A stretch of 25,809 nucleotides of DNA from JBDSGC01 sp046594105 (GTDB taxonomy: Bacteria > Acidobacteriota > Thermoanaerobaculia > Gp7-AA8): assembly GCA_046594105.1 (NCBI GenBank), contig JBKJQB010000129.1, positions 1-25,809 on the forward strand, given 5' to 3'. The notes beneath the pieces were generated by a model. The model was not told the DNA's origin and did no database searches. It worked only from the letters and a program-made list of their open reading frames with translations. Position 1 is the first letter of the stretch. Each line of letters starts with the position of its first letter. A program made the translations under genes and the position numbers. This document shows positions 1 through 8,056 of the stretch, one piece after another.

Positions 1-312
1 TGAGCTGGGTTTAGAACGTCGCGAGACAGTTCGGTCCCTATCTGTTGTGGGCGGAGGAGAATTGAGTGGAGGTTTCCTTAGTACGAGAGGACCGGGAAGC
101 ACTGACCTCTAGTGTACGAGTTGTCCCGCCAGGGGCATCGCTCGGTAGCTACGTCGGGAAAGGATAATCGCTGAAAGCATATAAGCGAGAAGCCAACCAC
201 AAGATTAGTTCTCCCTGAAGACCCGTGGTAGATGACCACGTTGATAGGCTGGATGTGGAATGGCTGTGAGGCCAGTAGCTTACCAGTACTAATCGGTCGT
301 TTGGCTTGACCA
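1..312 (+). rRNA. 23S ribosomal RNA, 3' end (partial)
   Basis: This is the 3' portion of a 23S rRNA gene that enters from the left edge. The sarcin-ricin loop core AGTACGAGAGGACC lies at about 80-93. The flanking text (TGAGCTGGGTTTAGAACGTC at the window start, then GTTGATAGGCTGGATGTG and a final CAGTACTAATCGGTC) matches domain VI of bacterial 23S rRNA. The 3' end is set at the GGCTTGACC motif by analogy with the E. coli end and is good to a few bases. Only about 310 nt are present. No tRNA lies between it and the 5S gene. Confidence 0.97.
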
Positions 313-393
313 TAAATGCCTTGATTTAATGTTGTCTGCAGTCCAGCACTCTCTTGCTGCAGCCCGTATTCAGAAGTCAATCGGAACGTAAAG

Positions 394-514
394 TTTCCGG
401 TGGTTTTAGAGCAGAGGTCACACCCGTTCCCATTCCGAACACGGCAGTTAAGCTCTGCATCGCCAATGATACTGCGCGGGCAACTGCGTGGGAAAGTAGG
501 ACGCCGCCGGGATT
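394..514 (+). rRNA. 5S ribosomal RNA
   Basis: The core CACACCCGTTCCCATTCCGAACACG and the later GGGAAAGTAGGACGCCGCCGGG are diagnostic of bacterial 5S rRNA. Helix I can be drawn directly: TTCCGGTGG at 395-403 pairs with CCGCCGGGA at about 504-512, with G-U pairs. This fixes the gene at roughly 120 nt. It lies about 80 bp after the 23S gene, as expected for a linked 16S-23S-5S operon, and is followed by an intrinsic terminator. The 80-bp spacer holds nothing I recognise beyond a possible CTGCAG...CTGCAG hairpin. Confidence 0.96.
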
Positions 515-520
515 ATTTTG

Positions 521-556
521 GAAGGCCCTCGGGGAAACTCGAGGGCCTTTTCTTTT
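521..556 (+). terminator. Rho-independent terminator of the rRNA operon
   Basis: A perfect 10-bp stem, AAGGCCCTCG (522-531) with CGAGGGCCTT (540-549), encloses an 8-nt loop. It is followed immediately by a T-rich tract (TTCTTTT). It lies 7 nt after the 5S gene, so it should end the rRNA transcript and insulate the glycan genes from rRNA transcription. Confidence 0.93.
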
Positions 557-636
557 CTCAGCATCGGCACGCGAACCGCCCTTCACCCCGGTCCTCACGT
601 GATAATGAGCACGCCGCTCACCATCGACGCGCACGG

Positions 637-1389
637 ATGCCCTCCAAACTAATGGACCCTTCGTACCTCGACCTTCTCCAGCCTTCGCCTGAGAGGGCCG
701 CTGATTTCGCCCGACAGATTCTCGCGACCACCGCTCCCCGTCTACTCAGGCCGTTTTCTGAACTCGACGTCCTCGATGTGGGCTGCGGCTATGGAGCGAC
801 AGCGATGGAACTTGCCCGCCACTGTCGGCACGTAGTTGGGCTCGAGCCCGGCCGCAGTCTCTATGAGAGTGGGCTCCGGCTCCTCGCCGAACGACAGTCC
901 GGAAACGTCGAATTGAAACATGCCGGGATTGAGGAGCTCGACGCAGAAGATCGTTACGACCTGGTCGTTCTCGACAATGTGTTCGAGCATCTTCCCGATC
1001 AGCCCGGCGCTCTGACCAGACTCTTACGGGCCCTTCGTCCGGGCGGCGTGATGTACATCCTCACTCCCAACAAGCTCTGGCCCTTCGAGGCGCACTATGG
1101 GCTTCCCTTTCTGGGATGGCTCCCCCTGCGCTGGGCGAATGCCTATCTTCGTCTGAGTGGTCGCGGCACCGATTACACGGATGCCAGCTATGCACCGACC
1201 TACGGCCGCATCAAGCGCCTGTTCGCCGCTCATCCGGAAATCAGGTTTTCCTTCGTTCTGCCGGCGAACCTCTCGCTCTCGTATCGCGGCGTACCGGTCC
1301 ACTACCGCGTCGGGGCCGCTCTCATCAAGCGATTCCCGTCGCTGTGGAGGATCTCGAAGAGTCTCCTGGTGGTGGCGTGGAAAGAGTGA
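637..1389 (+). CDS. Class I SAM-dependent methyltransferase
   Basis: This 250-residue protein is a predicted cytosolic AdoMet-dependent methyltransferase of the Methyltransf_11/23 type. Motif I is VLDVGCGYG (residues about 46-54). The acidic residue that binds the AdoMet ribose is E70 (VGLEP). The motif IV/post region is VVLDNVFEHL (about 110-119), followed by LRPGGVMYILTPN. The open frame runs upstream through the 5S gene, so the start must lie after the terminator. ATG 637 is chosen and ATG 652 is the alternative; neither has a strong Shine-Dalgarno. The stop overlaps the flippase GTG start (GTGA), which indicates translational coupling. The context suggests methylation of a sugar or glycan-chain end. 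The acceptor cannot be read from the sequence. Confidence 0.88.
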   Translation: MPSKLMDPSYLDLLQPSPERAADFARQILATTAPRLLRPFSELDVLDVGCGYGATAMELARHCRHVVGLEPGRSLYESGLRLLAERQSGNVELKHAGIEELDAEDRYDLVVLDNVFEHLPDQPGALTRLLRALRPGGVMYILTPNKLWPFEAHYGLPFLGWLPLRWANAYLRLSGRGTDYTDASYAPTYGRIKRLFAAHPEIRFSFVLPANLSLSYRGVPVHYRVGAALIKRFPSLWRISKSLLVVAWKE

Positions 1390-2627
1390 ACGAGCCGCGC
1401 GCCATCACCGAGCTGGTGGGTGGGGCCGGCATTTCAGCCCTCCTCTCGCTTGCATTCCTCATCTATGTGGCTCGTGCGCTCGGTCCTGCGCCCTACGCGG
1501 ATGTCTCGGCCGCCCTGTCGGTCCTCTATTTGTTCAGTATGGCCCTCAGTCCGATCACGCCGACAATCTCGCGTTTTGTCGCGTTGTACGCGATGCGAAA
1601 GGAAACCGGCCGCATCGTAGCTCTGCATCGCCGATTGGCTAATCGAGTGGTGCGATGGACCGCCATCCCCGCGCTTCTGGCCATGCTTGCCGCGATTCCC
1701 CTGCAGAGACAATTTCACTTCGCCTCGCCCCTGACGGTGCTGATGACCGTAGCCAGCATTGAGCTGTTCGCCTCGATCAGTGTGGACCGCGGTGTTCTTC
1801 AAGGACTGGCGCGATTTCGCGAACACAACGGCAGCATCATCCTGGAGAGTTCCCTGCGACTGCTGGCCGCCATGGTGGCCTTGACCTTCAGTCGAAGTGC
1901 GGCGATGGCAATGCTCAGCTACGCGGCAGGACTTCTCATCGCCACCATCGTTCTGCGAGCTCGCTTCCGCTTGGATTGGAAGGGCATTGCTGCGGAGCCC
2001 CTGGCATTCGGCGAGGTTCTCCGGTTTGCGCGGCCGATGATTCTGGTGATGGTTGCCTTTGCGATTCAGCAGAATGCCGACATGATCGCGGCGAAGCTGT
2101 GGCTGCCGGCGGCCGCAGCAGGCTTGTACGGAGCGGCCTCGGGTCTGGCCCGCGTCTTTGCGGTGATTACCAGCCCCTTTTTCATCCTGATGGTTCCCCG
2201 GATCACCTCGCTGGTTGAGAACCGTCAGCCCATCGCCGGAGCGGCATTCCGGCTCTGCGGATGGTTCCTGCTGATCAGCGCAGTGCCGCTTGCTGTTTTC
2301 GCCTGGAGAGGAGCTTTTCTTGTGCGGTTGTCGTATGGCGCGTCGTTCGCGCCCGCGGCGATTCTGATCATTCCCTTGTCAGTGCTCGCGATTGTCAGCA
2401 ATCTGGGACTGCTTCTCGCGCAGGCCTTTTCCGCGGCTCACCGGTTTGCAATTCTCCGCGTCTACCTGACGGCCGCAATCGTGGAAGTGGCTGCGCTTTC
2501 CGTGGGTCATCGCACCGCTCAGACCATCGTCTACTCTGTCCTGGCCGTGCAAACGTTGTCCGTGCTGATCATGAGCCTGGTCCTGCTTACCTCCGATCAG
2601 CGAAGTGCTGCGGTAGACCTCAGCTGA
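1386..2627 (+). CDS. Polysaccharide flippase (Wzx/MATE-like, MOP superfamily)
   Basis: The 413-residue protein is almost entirely hydrophobic, with about 12 predicted membrane helices. It starts LVGGAGISALLSLAFLIYVARALGPAPYADVSAA, the N-terminal signature of oligosaccharide flippases (the RALGP.. turn after helix 1 is typical). A mid-protein segment FARPMILVMVAFAIQQNADMIAAKLWLPAAAAGLYGAA matches the second half of the fold, where a charged/polar helix precedes AGLYGAA. The family moves lipid-linked glycans across the inner membrane. GTG 1386 overlaps the upstream TGA; GTG 1377 is an alternative start. Its 3' end overlaps the convergent methyltransferase by 8 bp. Substrate unknown. Confidence 0.87.
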   Translation: MNEPRAITELVGGAGISALLSLAFLIYVARALGPAPYADVSAALSVLYLFSMALSPITPTISRFVALYAMRKETGRIVALHRRLANRVVRWTAIPALLAMLAAIPLQRQFHFASPLTVLMTVASIELFASISVDRGVLQGLARFREHNGSIILESSLRLLAAMVALTFSRSAAMAMLSYAAGLLIATIVLRARFRLDWKGIAAEPLAFGEVLRFARPMILVMVAFAIQQNADMIAAKLWLPAAAAGLYGAASGLARVFAVITSPFFILMVPRITSLVENRQPIAGAAFRLCGWFLLISAVPLAVFAWRGAFLVRLSYGASFAPAAILIIPLSVLAIVSNLGLLLAQAFSAAHRFAILRVYLTAAIVEVAALSVGHRTAQTIVYSVLAVQTLSVLIMSLVLLTSDQRSAAVDLS

Positions 2628-3690
2628 CCGGTTCCTGCGAATCATGACTGGCCGCCGCTTTGACCACGCGCAGTCGTGCGCGCAGCGAGAAGCCAACGTG
2701 CTGTTCCAGGATCTGGAAGCCTTTGACGATCCCTGCGTATTCACCCGAGCCGGCCTCGAAATAGGAAAGGGTGCGCGCATTGAATAGATGCACGTGGGTG
2801 GGATCCGCCGCGGAATAAGGTCCCAGCAGCGTGGGGACGCTGATCTCGACGATGGCGTCCTGACAACAGACTCGATGGATCTCGTTCATGACGAACACGA
2901 GATCCTGCACGTGCTCGAGGAAATGTGCGGTGTAGATGTGGGAAATGGTCGAGTCAGAGAATGGCAACCCGTGACGGTCGACATTGCGCACGATGGCCAC
3001 TCCCGGCAGCGCCAGCAGATCGACTCCGGCATATCCGTCGCGCACCTGCGTGCCGCATCCCAGGTCGATCCGTTGAGGACGGAGAGGCGGGCGGTTCTCC
3101 TTCAGTACGCGGAGGACAAGCTGATCGTCACCGCTCCGCTCTAGGGCGAAAAGCGATCGAGCTGAGAGTTCCGAAGCTTTAGCGCACAGCGCAGGTTCGT
3201 CGAGCGTATCCGTGAAGAAGTTGATGGTTTCGGGGAGGATGGCGCGAACCAGCGTGGGATCGGCCGTGACCCGCTCGTGAGAGACCGGTTGCAGCAAGAC
3301 CGTGGCGCCCGGCACGCAGACTCGATGAACCTCTCTCATGGCGAACACGAGATCCACCACGCCGCTGAGCGCGTCTCGGAGATCCAGCCGGCTTGCTACG
3401 GAATCGCCATACGGCAGGCCTCGCTCGTCGCGATTGCCGGGATGCCGCGGCCACGAGCCGATGTCCAGAACAGCATCCCGCTCCGGAATGAGCGGTTGCG
3501 GTTCCGCAGGGGGATTCACCCGTGGATAGGTCGACGCGAAGTTGGTGAAGGCCATCGCAAACAGGTGCGGCGTAACCTTCAGCAGTTTCGTCAACAGCCC
3601 TAGAATTCGGGGAGCGCGCCGGCCGAACAGGGCGTTGTCTTCGTGGAAAATTGCGTCCAGCCAGTCTGAGGGTGTGTGTCGTTGCGCCAT
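2620..3690 (-). CDS. Two-domain SAM methyltransferase with a degenerate N-terminal duplicate
   Basis: The 356-residue protein has an intact C-terminal methyltransferase domain (residues about 205-345): RIDLGCGTQ (motif I), GVDLL (acidic end of strand 2), GLPFSDSTISHIYTAHFLEHV and NEIHRVC. This is the SAM-methyltransferase pattern often found in glycan clusters. Residues about 73-165 repeat the same layout (VLDIGSW, ERGLPYGDS, DLVFAMREVHRVC, TADPTLVRAILPETINFF). The glycine loop is lost there and the motif I to motif III stretch is shortened, so that half probably does not bind AdoMet. The copies still match at DNA level: 2867-2905 and 3317-3355 are 34/39 identical and 450 bp apart. ATG 3690 has only a weak ribosome site. 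It is divergent from the 3741 methyltransferase. Confidence 0.85.
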   Translation of the reverse strand: MAQRHTPSDWLDAIFHEDNALFGRRAPRILGLLTKLLKVTPHLFAMAFTNFASTYPRVNPPAEPQPLIPERDAVLDIGSWPRHPGNRDERGLPYGDSVASRLDLRDALSGVVDLVFAMREVHRVCVPGATVLLQPVSHERVTADPTLVRAILPETINFFTDTLDEPALCAKASELSARSLFALERSGDDQLVLRVLKENRPPLRPQRIDLGCGTQVRDGYAGVDLLALPGVAIVRNVDRHGLPFSDSTISHIYTAHFLEHVQDLVFVMNEIHRVCCQDAIVEISVPTLLGPYSAADPTHVHLFNARTLSYFEAGSGEYAGIVKGFQILEQHVGFSLRARLRVVKAAASHDSQEPVS

Positions 3691-3740
3691 CGACGCGATG
3701 ATATCCTTGCTGTTTCCACCATGATCATCGAAAGCACGGG

Positions 3741-4454
3741 ATGCTGGTCCGGGAGCGATTAGAAAGCGCGTCCTGGGTCCCGCCGTGGCTTCGGCATCAG
3801 CACGTGGCCCGCTACGAGTGGGCCCGCGGTTACTGCGCCGGCAAACGAGTGCTCGATGCCGCGTGCGGAAACGGTTACGGTTCGCGGATTCTGCGTCAGG
3901 CCGGACGCGTGGTGGGAGCGGATCTCGCTCCTGAGGCCATCGCCGACGGCTTATCTTTGCTCAGCGACGCGCCCCTGCTGGTCGCGGACACGACGCGACT
4001 GCCTTTCTCGGCGGCGCAGTTCGACGTCTTCGTATCGTTCGAAACGATCGAGCACGTGCAGGACGATGAGGCCTATGTGGCGGAGGCGCGTCGGGTGCTG
4101 GCGGAAGGTGGATGGTTTCTGTGCTCCACCCCCAACCGGCGTCTGGTCAATCCCGGCAATACCATCCGCGACGCGCCGTTCAATCCGTATCACATCCGCG
4201 AATACGATTCCAACGAGCTGCGCCAATTGCTGGGCCGGCGCTTCGCCTCGGTGACGATGCTCGGACAGACGGCATACAGCGCGTCCTATGCGCATGTGCT
4301 GGCAGGGGCGGGTGGGCTATGGGCACGTGGTGCGGTGCGGCTCCATCAGTTGATAAAAGTCGCCGGCATACCGTTTGAGTCGCGGGGCCGACACGAGCCA
4401 GGTTCAGTACCGGAAGGCTGTGAGCCGGAGGTCCTGATCGCCGTATGCCAGTGA
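3741..4454 (+). CDS. Class I SAM-dependent methyltransferase
   Basis: The 237-residue Methyltransf_11-type enzyme has motif I VLDAACGNGYG (37-47), the AdoMet-ribose acid D61 (VGADLAPEAI), VADTTRLPF (81-89) for the adenine pocket, and FDVFVSFETIEHV (94-106) with RRVLAEGGWFLCSTPN for the post motifs. It is cytosolic with no membrane segment. It is a separate lineage from the 637 and 2620 enzymes, since little beyond the motifs is shared. The stop lies 10 bp inside the following glycosyltransferase, so the pair is probably co-translated. It likely modifies a sugar or glycan intermediate; the acceptor is not evident. Confidence 0.87.
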   Translation: MLVRERLESASWVPPWLRHQHVARYEWARGYCAGKRVLDAACGNGYGSRILRQAGRVVGADLAPEAIADGLSLLSDAPLLVADTTRLPFSAAQFDVFVSFETIEHVQDDEAYVAEARRVLAEGGWFLCSTPNRRLVNPGNTIRDAPFNPYHIREYDSNELRQLLGRRFASVTMLGQTAYSASYAHVLAGAGGLWARGAVRLHQLIKVAGIPFESRGRHEPGSVPEGCEPEVLIAVCQ

Positions 4455-5248
4455 GCGCCCCACGCGTATCCCTTCTCATGCCGGTCTGGCGTCCGGACTT
4501 GGACTATCTGCGCCAGTCCATTGCCAGTGTGCAGGCCCAGACTATGAACGACTGGGAACTGATCCTGGTGGAAGATCCTCCACTGTCCGCGCGATTGCTC
4601 GTCGAAGGGTTTCGGGATCCGCGGATCGTGCATTTGCAGCGCGCCTCCAAGACTTCGCTGGCGGATGCACTGAACGAAGGGCTGACGGCCTGTCGCGCCG
4701 ATCTCGTGGCCCGTCTCGATGGCGACGATCTCTGCCTTCCCCAGCGCCTCTCCGAGCAGGTCGCCTATCTGGATCGCCATCCCTCCATCGCCGTGGCCGG
4801 AACTTCCCTGGTCATCATCGATGCGGAAGGAAAGGAGATCGGCCATCGGGCCATGCCCTCTTCCTCCGTTGAGGTGCGGAACGCCATGCGTCGGTACAAC
4901 GCCATGGCCCATCCCTCGGTCATGTTCCGCAAGGCGGCCGTTCTGCGCGCGGGCGGGTACGAGAATGTCCCGGCTGAAGACTACGACCTCTGGTGCCGGC
5001 TGATCCGTGATGGCGAACAACTGGGCAATCTACCGGAAGAGCTGGTGCGCTATCGGTTTCACCAGGGCGCCCTCAAGTTCGAGGCAGTGCATCGGGCCAT
5101 TCGCGACACCATCGATACAAAGCGCCGCTACTTCCATAGCCAATGGACCGTGCGCGATCGCCTCCGTCTGGCAGCGGAGCGGCTGTTGCTCCTGCTTCCT
5201 CCGCGCGCGGTACTCGCGCTGTTCCGGCGCCTGGTCTACGGAGCCTGA
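4445..5248 (+). CDS. Family 2 glycosyltransferase
   Basis: The 267-residue inverting GT-A glycosyltransferase has N-terminal VSLLMPVWRPDLDYLRQSIASVQAQT, the nucleotide-binding start of GT2 enzymes. The metal-binding DxD is DGDD (92-95). The acceptor-side ED of AEDYDLWCRL (177-186) is the usual catalytic base position. A basic, hydrophobic C-terminal tail (about 230-267, RLLLLLPPRAVLALFRRLVYG) may anchor it to the membrane. It overlaps the upstream methyltransferase by 10 bp. It probably adds one sugar during repeat-unit assembly. It converges closely (10 bp) with the DUF2304 gene. Confidence 0.9.
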   Translation: MPVSAPRVSLLMPVWRPDLDYLRQSIASVQAQTMNDWELILVEDPPLSARLLVEGFRDPRIVHLQRASKTSLADALNEGLTACRADLVARLDGDDLCLPQRLSEQVAYLDRHPSIAVAGTSLVIIDAEGKEIGHRAMPSSSVEVRNAMRRYNAMAHPSVMFRKAAVLRAGGYENVPAEDYDLWCRLIRDGEQLGNLPEELVRYRFHQGALKFEAVHRAIRDTIDTKRRYFHSQWTVRDRLRLAAERLLLLLPPRAVLALFRRLVYGA

Positions 5249-5258
5249 ATCCCAAGCT

Positions 5259-5621
5259 TCAGGACGGACGGGACGATTCACTCTCGTGGGTCTCGCTGCC
5301 CGGCGCTGACAGGGCTGCATGCCGGACCAGGATCGTGATCTGGTGATCGAGTCGCTTGAGTCGTATGTAGACGACGAAGAATCCGATCAGCATCGCCAGG
5401 ATGGCGCAGTAGAAGACGAGATCGGCGCCTCGACCGATGCCGAGAAGGCGCGCGATGCGGATGGTGATCGACGGTCGGGCGATGGCCACTCCTGCTCCGA
5501 CCCACAACGCCAGCCAGGCGATGGCGGCTCTCCGGTTGATCGCCCTTCCCGTGGCCGCTGCGATGGTTGTAATGAACAGAACGGCGGCAACGGTCACACC
5601 GATGGTCTGGAAGTTCGTCAT
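5259..5621 (-). CDS. DUF2304 family small membrane protein
   Basis: The 120-residue protein has three hydrophobic segments: near residues 7-23 (GVTVAAVLFITTIAAAT), 31-49 (IAWLALWVGAGVAIARPS) and 65-85 (DLVFYCAILAMLIGFFVVYI). They are followed by a charged amphipathic helix (RLKRLDHQITILVRHAAL). This is the layout of DUF2304 proteins, which usually accompany polyprenyl-phosphate sugar synthases. ATG 5621 overlaps the upstream stop (ATGA); GTG 5630 is an alternative start. The family's function is not established. The pairing suggests a membrane partner of the GT2 enzyme or a role in flipping the lipid-linked sugar. Confidence 0.8.
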   Translation of the reverse strand: MTNFQTIGVTVAAVLFITTIAAATGRAINRRAAIAWLALWVGAGVAIARPSITIRIARLLGIGRGADLVFYCAILAMLIGFFVVYIRLKRLDHQITILVRHAALSAPGSETHESESSRPS

Positions 5622-6310
5622 CGCACCCACCGTCCCACCAGATAGTCGAAGGCCACCCTTAGAGCGCTCGTTGCGCGCTGACCTTTGCGACGCGCGTACT
5701 CGGTGTAACGCACCCGCACCGGCACCTCCACATAGCGAAGACGGCTCTGCCGGATCTGATCCATGATTTCGCTTGCGTGGGCCATGCGATCCAGCCGGAT
5801 ATCGATCGCCTGCGCCCCGGCACGGTTGAAGGCGCGAAGCCCATTGTGCGCGTCCGTCACTCGCAGGCCGGAGGTCAGCCGCGTGAAGACCGTGGCCGAG
5901 CGCAGGAGCAGGCGTCGGAGGGGAGGGACCGACTCCGAGGTTCCCAGGAAACGTGAGCCGAGGACGATGTCGGCTTGTCGCGAAGCAATCGGCGCACAGA
6001 GTGCGGGCAGGTCATCGGCGAGATGCTGCCCGTCGCTATCGAACGTGACGATGGTGGTCGCTCCGTGCCCGAGAGCGTACGCCAGGCCGGTCTGCAGGGC
6101 GGCGCCCTGGCCGCGGTTGAGGACATGGCGCAGGACCGTAGCTCCTGCGTCGGCCGCAACACGCGCGGTGTCATCGGCGGAGCAATCGTCGACGACCAGA
6201 ACGTGTTGCGCATAGCGCATCACGTCCACGATGACCTCTGCGATCACCGCGGCCTCATTGAAGGCCGGGATGACGATCCAGACATGTGGGTCGAGTGGAG
6301 GCGCAGGCAT
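5618..6310 (-). CDS. GT2 glycosyltransferase, polyprenyl-phosphate-sugar (DPM-like) synthase
   Basis: The 230-residue enzyme matches the dolichyl/undecaprenyl-phosphate mannose or glucose synthase group. It has WIVIPAFNEAAVIAEVI (11-27), VLVVDDCSADDT (37-48), LNRGQGAALQTGLAYAL (64-80), and the catalytic DSDGQH (91-96) with IVLGSRFLG (115-123). It lacks the C-terminal membrane helices of GtrB-like members, so the membrane function may come from the adjacent DUF2304 protein. ATG 6310 is chosen because the domain begins right after it. The longer frame to 6433 would overlap the upstream gene and adds unrelated residues. It probably makes the lipid-phosphate sugar donor used by the GT-C enzyme at 6364. 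Confidence 0.88.
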   Translation of the reverse strand: MPAPPLDPHVWIVIPAFNEAAVIAEVIVDVMRYAQHVLVVDDCSADDTARVAADAGATVLRHVLNRGQGAALQTGLAYALGHGATTIVTFDSDGQHLADDLPALCAPIASRQADIVLGSRFLGTSESVPPLRRLLLRSATVFTRLTSGLRVTDAHNGLRAFNRAGAQAIDIRLDRMAHASEIMDQIRQSRLRYVEVPVRVRYTEYARRKGQRATSALRVAFDYLVGRWVR

Positions 6311-6363
6311 CAAGCCGAGGATAGCCGGTCCCGTCGATGCGGCAAAGCGTGCCGCGCCAATCG

Positions 6364-8031
6364 TCAGTAGGTGTAGACCTCGCGGTATAAATCCGACATC
6401 CGCGCGAACCGCGGATCCGCGTAGGCGAGCCATCCGGGCGGCATCAGCTGCAGACGGATCGGGTTGCCGGAGGTCAGCGTGTGCGCGCCCTGTCCCAGCA
6501 CGACCATGCCCTCCGGTTCCACAAGGTGGCCGTCAAGAGTGGCTGGGGCCGATGACTGCAGGCGGTAAGAACCTGCGAACTTCAGCGTAAAGCCGCCTGG
6601 GCGCAGACGGGGTGCATAGATCGAGACGTTTCCCCACAGCCGTTGAAAGTCGGAGTCGAGGATCTTCGCCAGCGGAGCCGGAAGGTTGGCGGTGCGGTAG
6701 CTGCCGATGACGAGTTTGATCGGGGCACGGCGTATCTGCATGGCGATGACCTGCAGTTCGACGGGAGTCTTGGCCTGGAGTTGCTGCGCGGTCCCGGCGT
6801 CGAGCCAGCGCCAATCGGCGGGCTCCTGGTCTCGATCCCAGAGCATGTCCACGCCGGCGAAGTAACGGTCGGTAGGGGCCAGGATCGCGTGGGTGAACTC
6901 GACGGTCCATCGCTGCTCCGCGGAGTCGCGCTCGAGAGTGGTGCGCAGGCGTGTCAGCGGGTAGGCCACAGCGAGCAGGAGGCATCCCGCTGCAGCGATG
7001 CGCCGAAGGCCAGACGATGCAATCTGTTGAAGCAGGGCGGCATGCAGCACGAAGATCGTCGGGCAGAGGATCACGAAGAAGTAGGGCCACGGTTGCCGAT
7101 AGAGGACTCCGAGCAGGAGGATCACTGCTCCGTAGACTCCGATCCCCCGGAGCAGTGGATCGCGCCAGCGCCGCAGCAGAATTGGGATGGAGAGCGCGGC
7201 CAGCAGCCAGTACAGCGGGTTGCGCGTGAGGGTCTGCACCCAGAAACGCGTACGGATGGTGTACACCTCGATGCGCGCCACGCGTGCCGCCGTTCCGAAC
7301 ACGGCATGGAGCACGATCTGCGGACTCGATGCGATTGACCAGATCGCCAGGTAGGCCAGCATGACCACGGCGAAGGAGGCCGCAAACACGATTCCCCGCC
7401 GGAGAGCGGCCCGGCGATCCTTCTCCAGCGGCAGCTCGGCGATGGGCTCGCCGATCAAATCAACGATCAGATCGATGGCCAGGACAGCGCCGCTTGCCAG
7501 TACGAAGAGGGCTCCCTTTTGTGAGATCAACACGCTGACTGCTGCGATCGCTCCCGCCGCACCGGGGCGTCTGTTGAGAAGTGCGACGAAAGAGACCAGG
7601 CCCGCCAGTGCGGTGAGCATGTCGACGCGCAGGTCGCCGCTCCGTTCTGCGAACTCGCTCATGGCCACCAGCATGGCGCTCGCCAGCAGCAGCGGGCCGC
7701 TGTCAAATCGGCGGCGGAGCGAGAGGGTCACGGCGAGGAAGGTCAGCAGCACCGCCGCGGCCATCTCGAACTTCACCGCCAGCATCCCACGCCAGAGATC
7801 GTGCGGAGCTTCCAGAGCTGGCAGCTGCGCGTAGTAACCAAGGACTGTCTTGTAGGGATCGAAGTCGCGATAGGGAAGCCCGGAGGCGAACCGGTGCACG
7901 CTGTGGGCGCCCTGAAACTCGTCCATCACCAGTGGCATGCGGGTGATGTAGAGGACTTCGATGGTGGCGTAACAGGCCCACACCAGCAGGAGCCAGAGGA
8001 GGAAGCGGCGCCACTCCAGTTGCCAGCGCAT
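6364..8031 (-). CDS. GT-C membrane glycosyltransferase (PMT/ArnT-like)
   Basis: The 555-residue integral membrane protein has an N-terminal helix, then the first periplasmic loop motif MPLVMDEFQGAHS. D37/E38 occupy the place of the catalytic acidic pair of GT-C enzymes. About 10 further hydrophobic segments run to residue about 365, followed by a soluble C-terminal domain (about 370-555). That layout fits GT39/GT83-type enzymes that use lipid-phosphate sugars on the periplasmic side. ATG 8031 is the natural start (MRWQLEWRRFLLWLLLVW). It lies upstream of the DPM-like GT2 and DUF2304 in the same direction, so donor maker and donor user are probably one operon. The acceptor (protein, lipid or glycan) is unknown. 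Confidence 0.82.
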   Translation of the reverse strand: MRWQLEWRRFLLWLLLVWACYATIEVLYITRMPLVMDEFQGAHSVHRFASGLPYRDFDPYKTVLGYYAQLPALEAPHDLWRGMLAVKFEMAAAVLLTFLAVTLSLRRRFDSGPLLLASAMLVAMSEFAERSGDLRVDMLTALAGLVSFVALLNRRPGAAGAIAAVSVLISQKGALFVLASGAVLAIDLIVDLIGEPIAELPLEKDRRAALRRGIVFAASFAVVMLAYLAIWSIASSPQIVLHAVFGTAARVARIEVYTIRTRFWVQTLTRNPLYWLLAALSIPILLRRWRDPLLRGIGVYGAVILLLGVLYRQPWPYFFVILCPTIFVLHAALLQQIASSGLRRIAAAGCLLLAVAYPLTRLRTTLERDSAEQRWTVEFTHAILAPTDRYFAGVDMLWDRDQEPADWRWLDAGTAQQLQAKTPVELQVIAMQIRRAPIKLVIGSYRTANLPAPLAKILDSDFQRLWGNVSIYAPRLRPGGFTLKFAGSYRLQSSAPATLDGHLVEPEGMVVLGQGAHTLTSGNPIRLQLMPPGWLAYADPRFARMSDLYREVYTY

Positions 8032-8056
8032 CAGAGCGCGGAGCGCGGAGCGGACA

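Noticed and set aside
313..393. A tRNA gene between 23S and 5S rRNA
   Set aside because: No cloverleaf or TPsiC-like GTTCRANNC segment is seen in the 80-bp spacer.
400..636. Open frame that would extend the first methyltransferase back through the 5S rRNA gene and the terminator
   Set aside because: The added residues overlap 5S rRNA and a clear hairpin, and the fold begins only after the ATG at 637.
5244..5263. CCTGAA...TTCAGG stem between the convergent GT2 and DUF2304 genes as a terminator
   Set aside because: The stem is only 6 bp with no T tract and overlaps both stop codons, so it may be chance.
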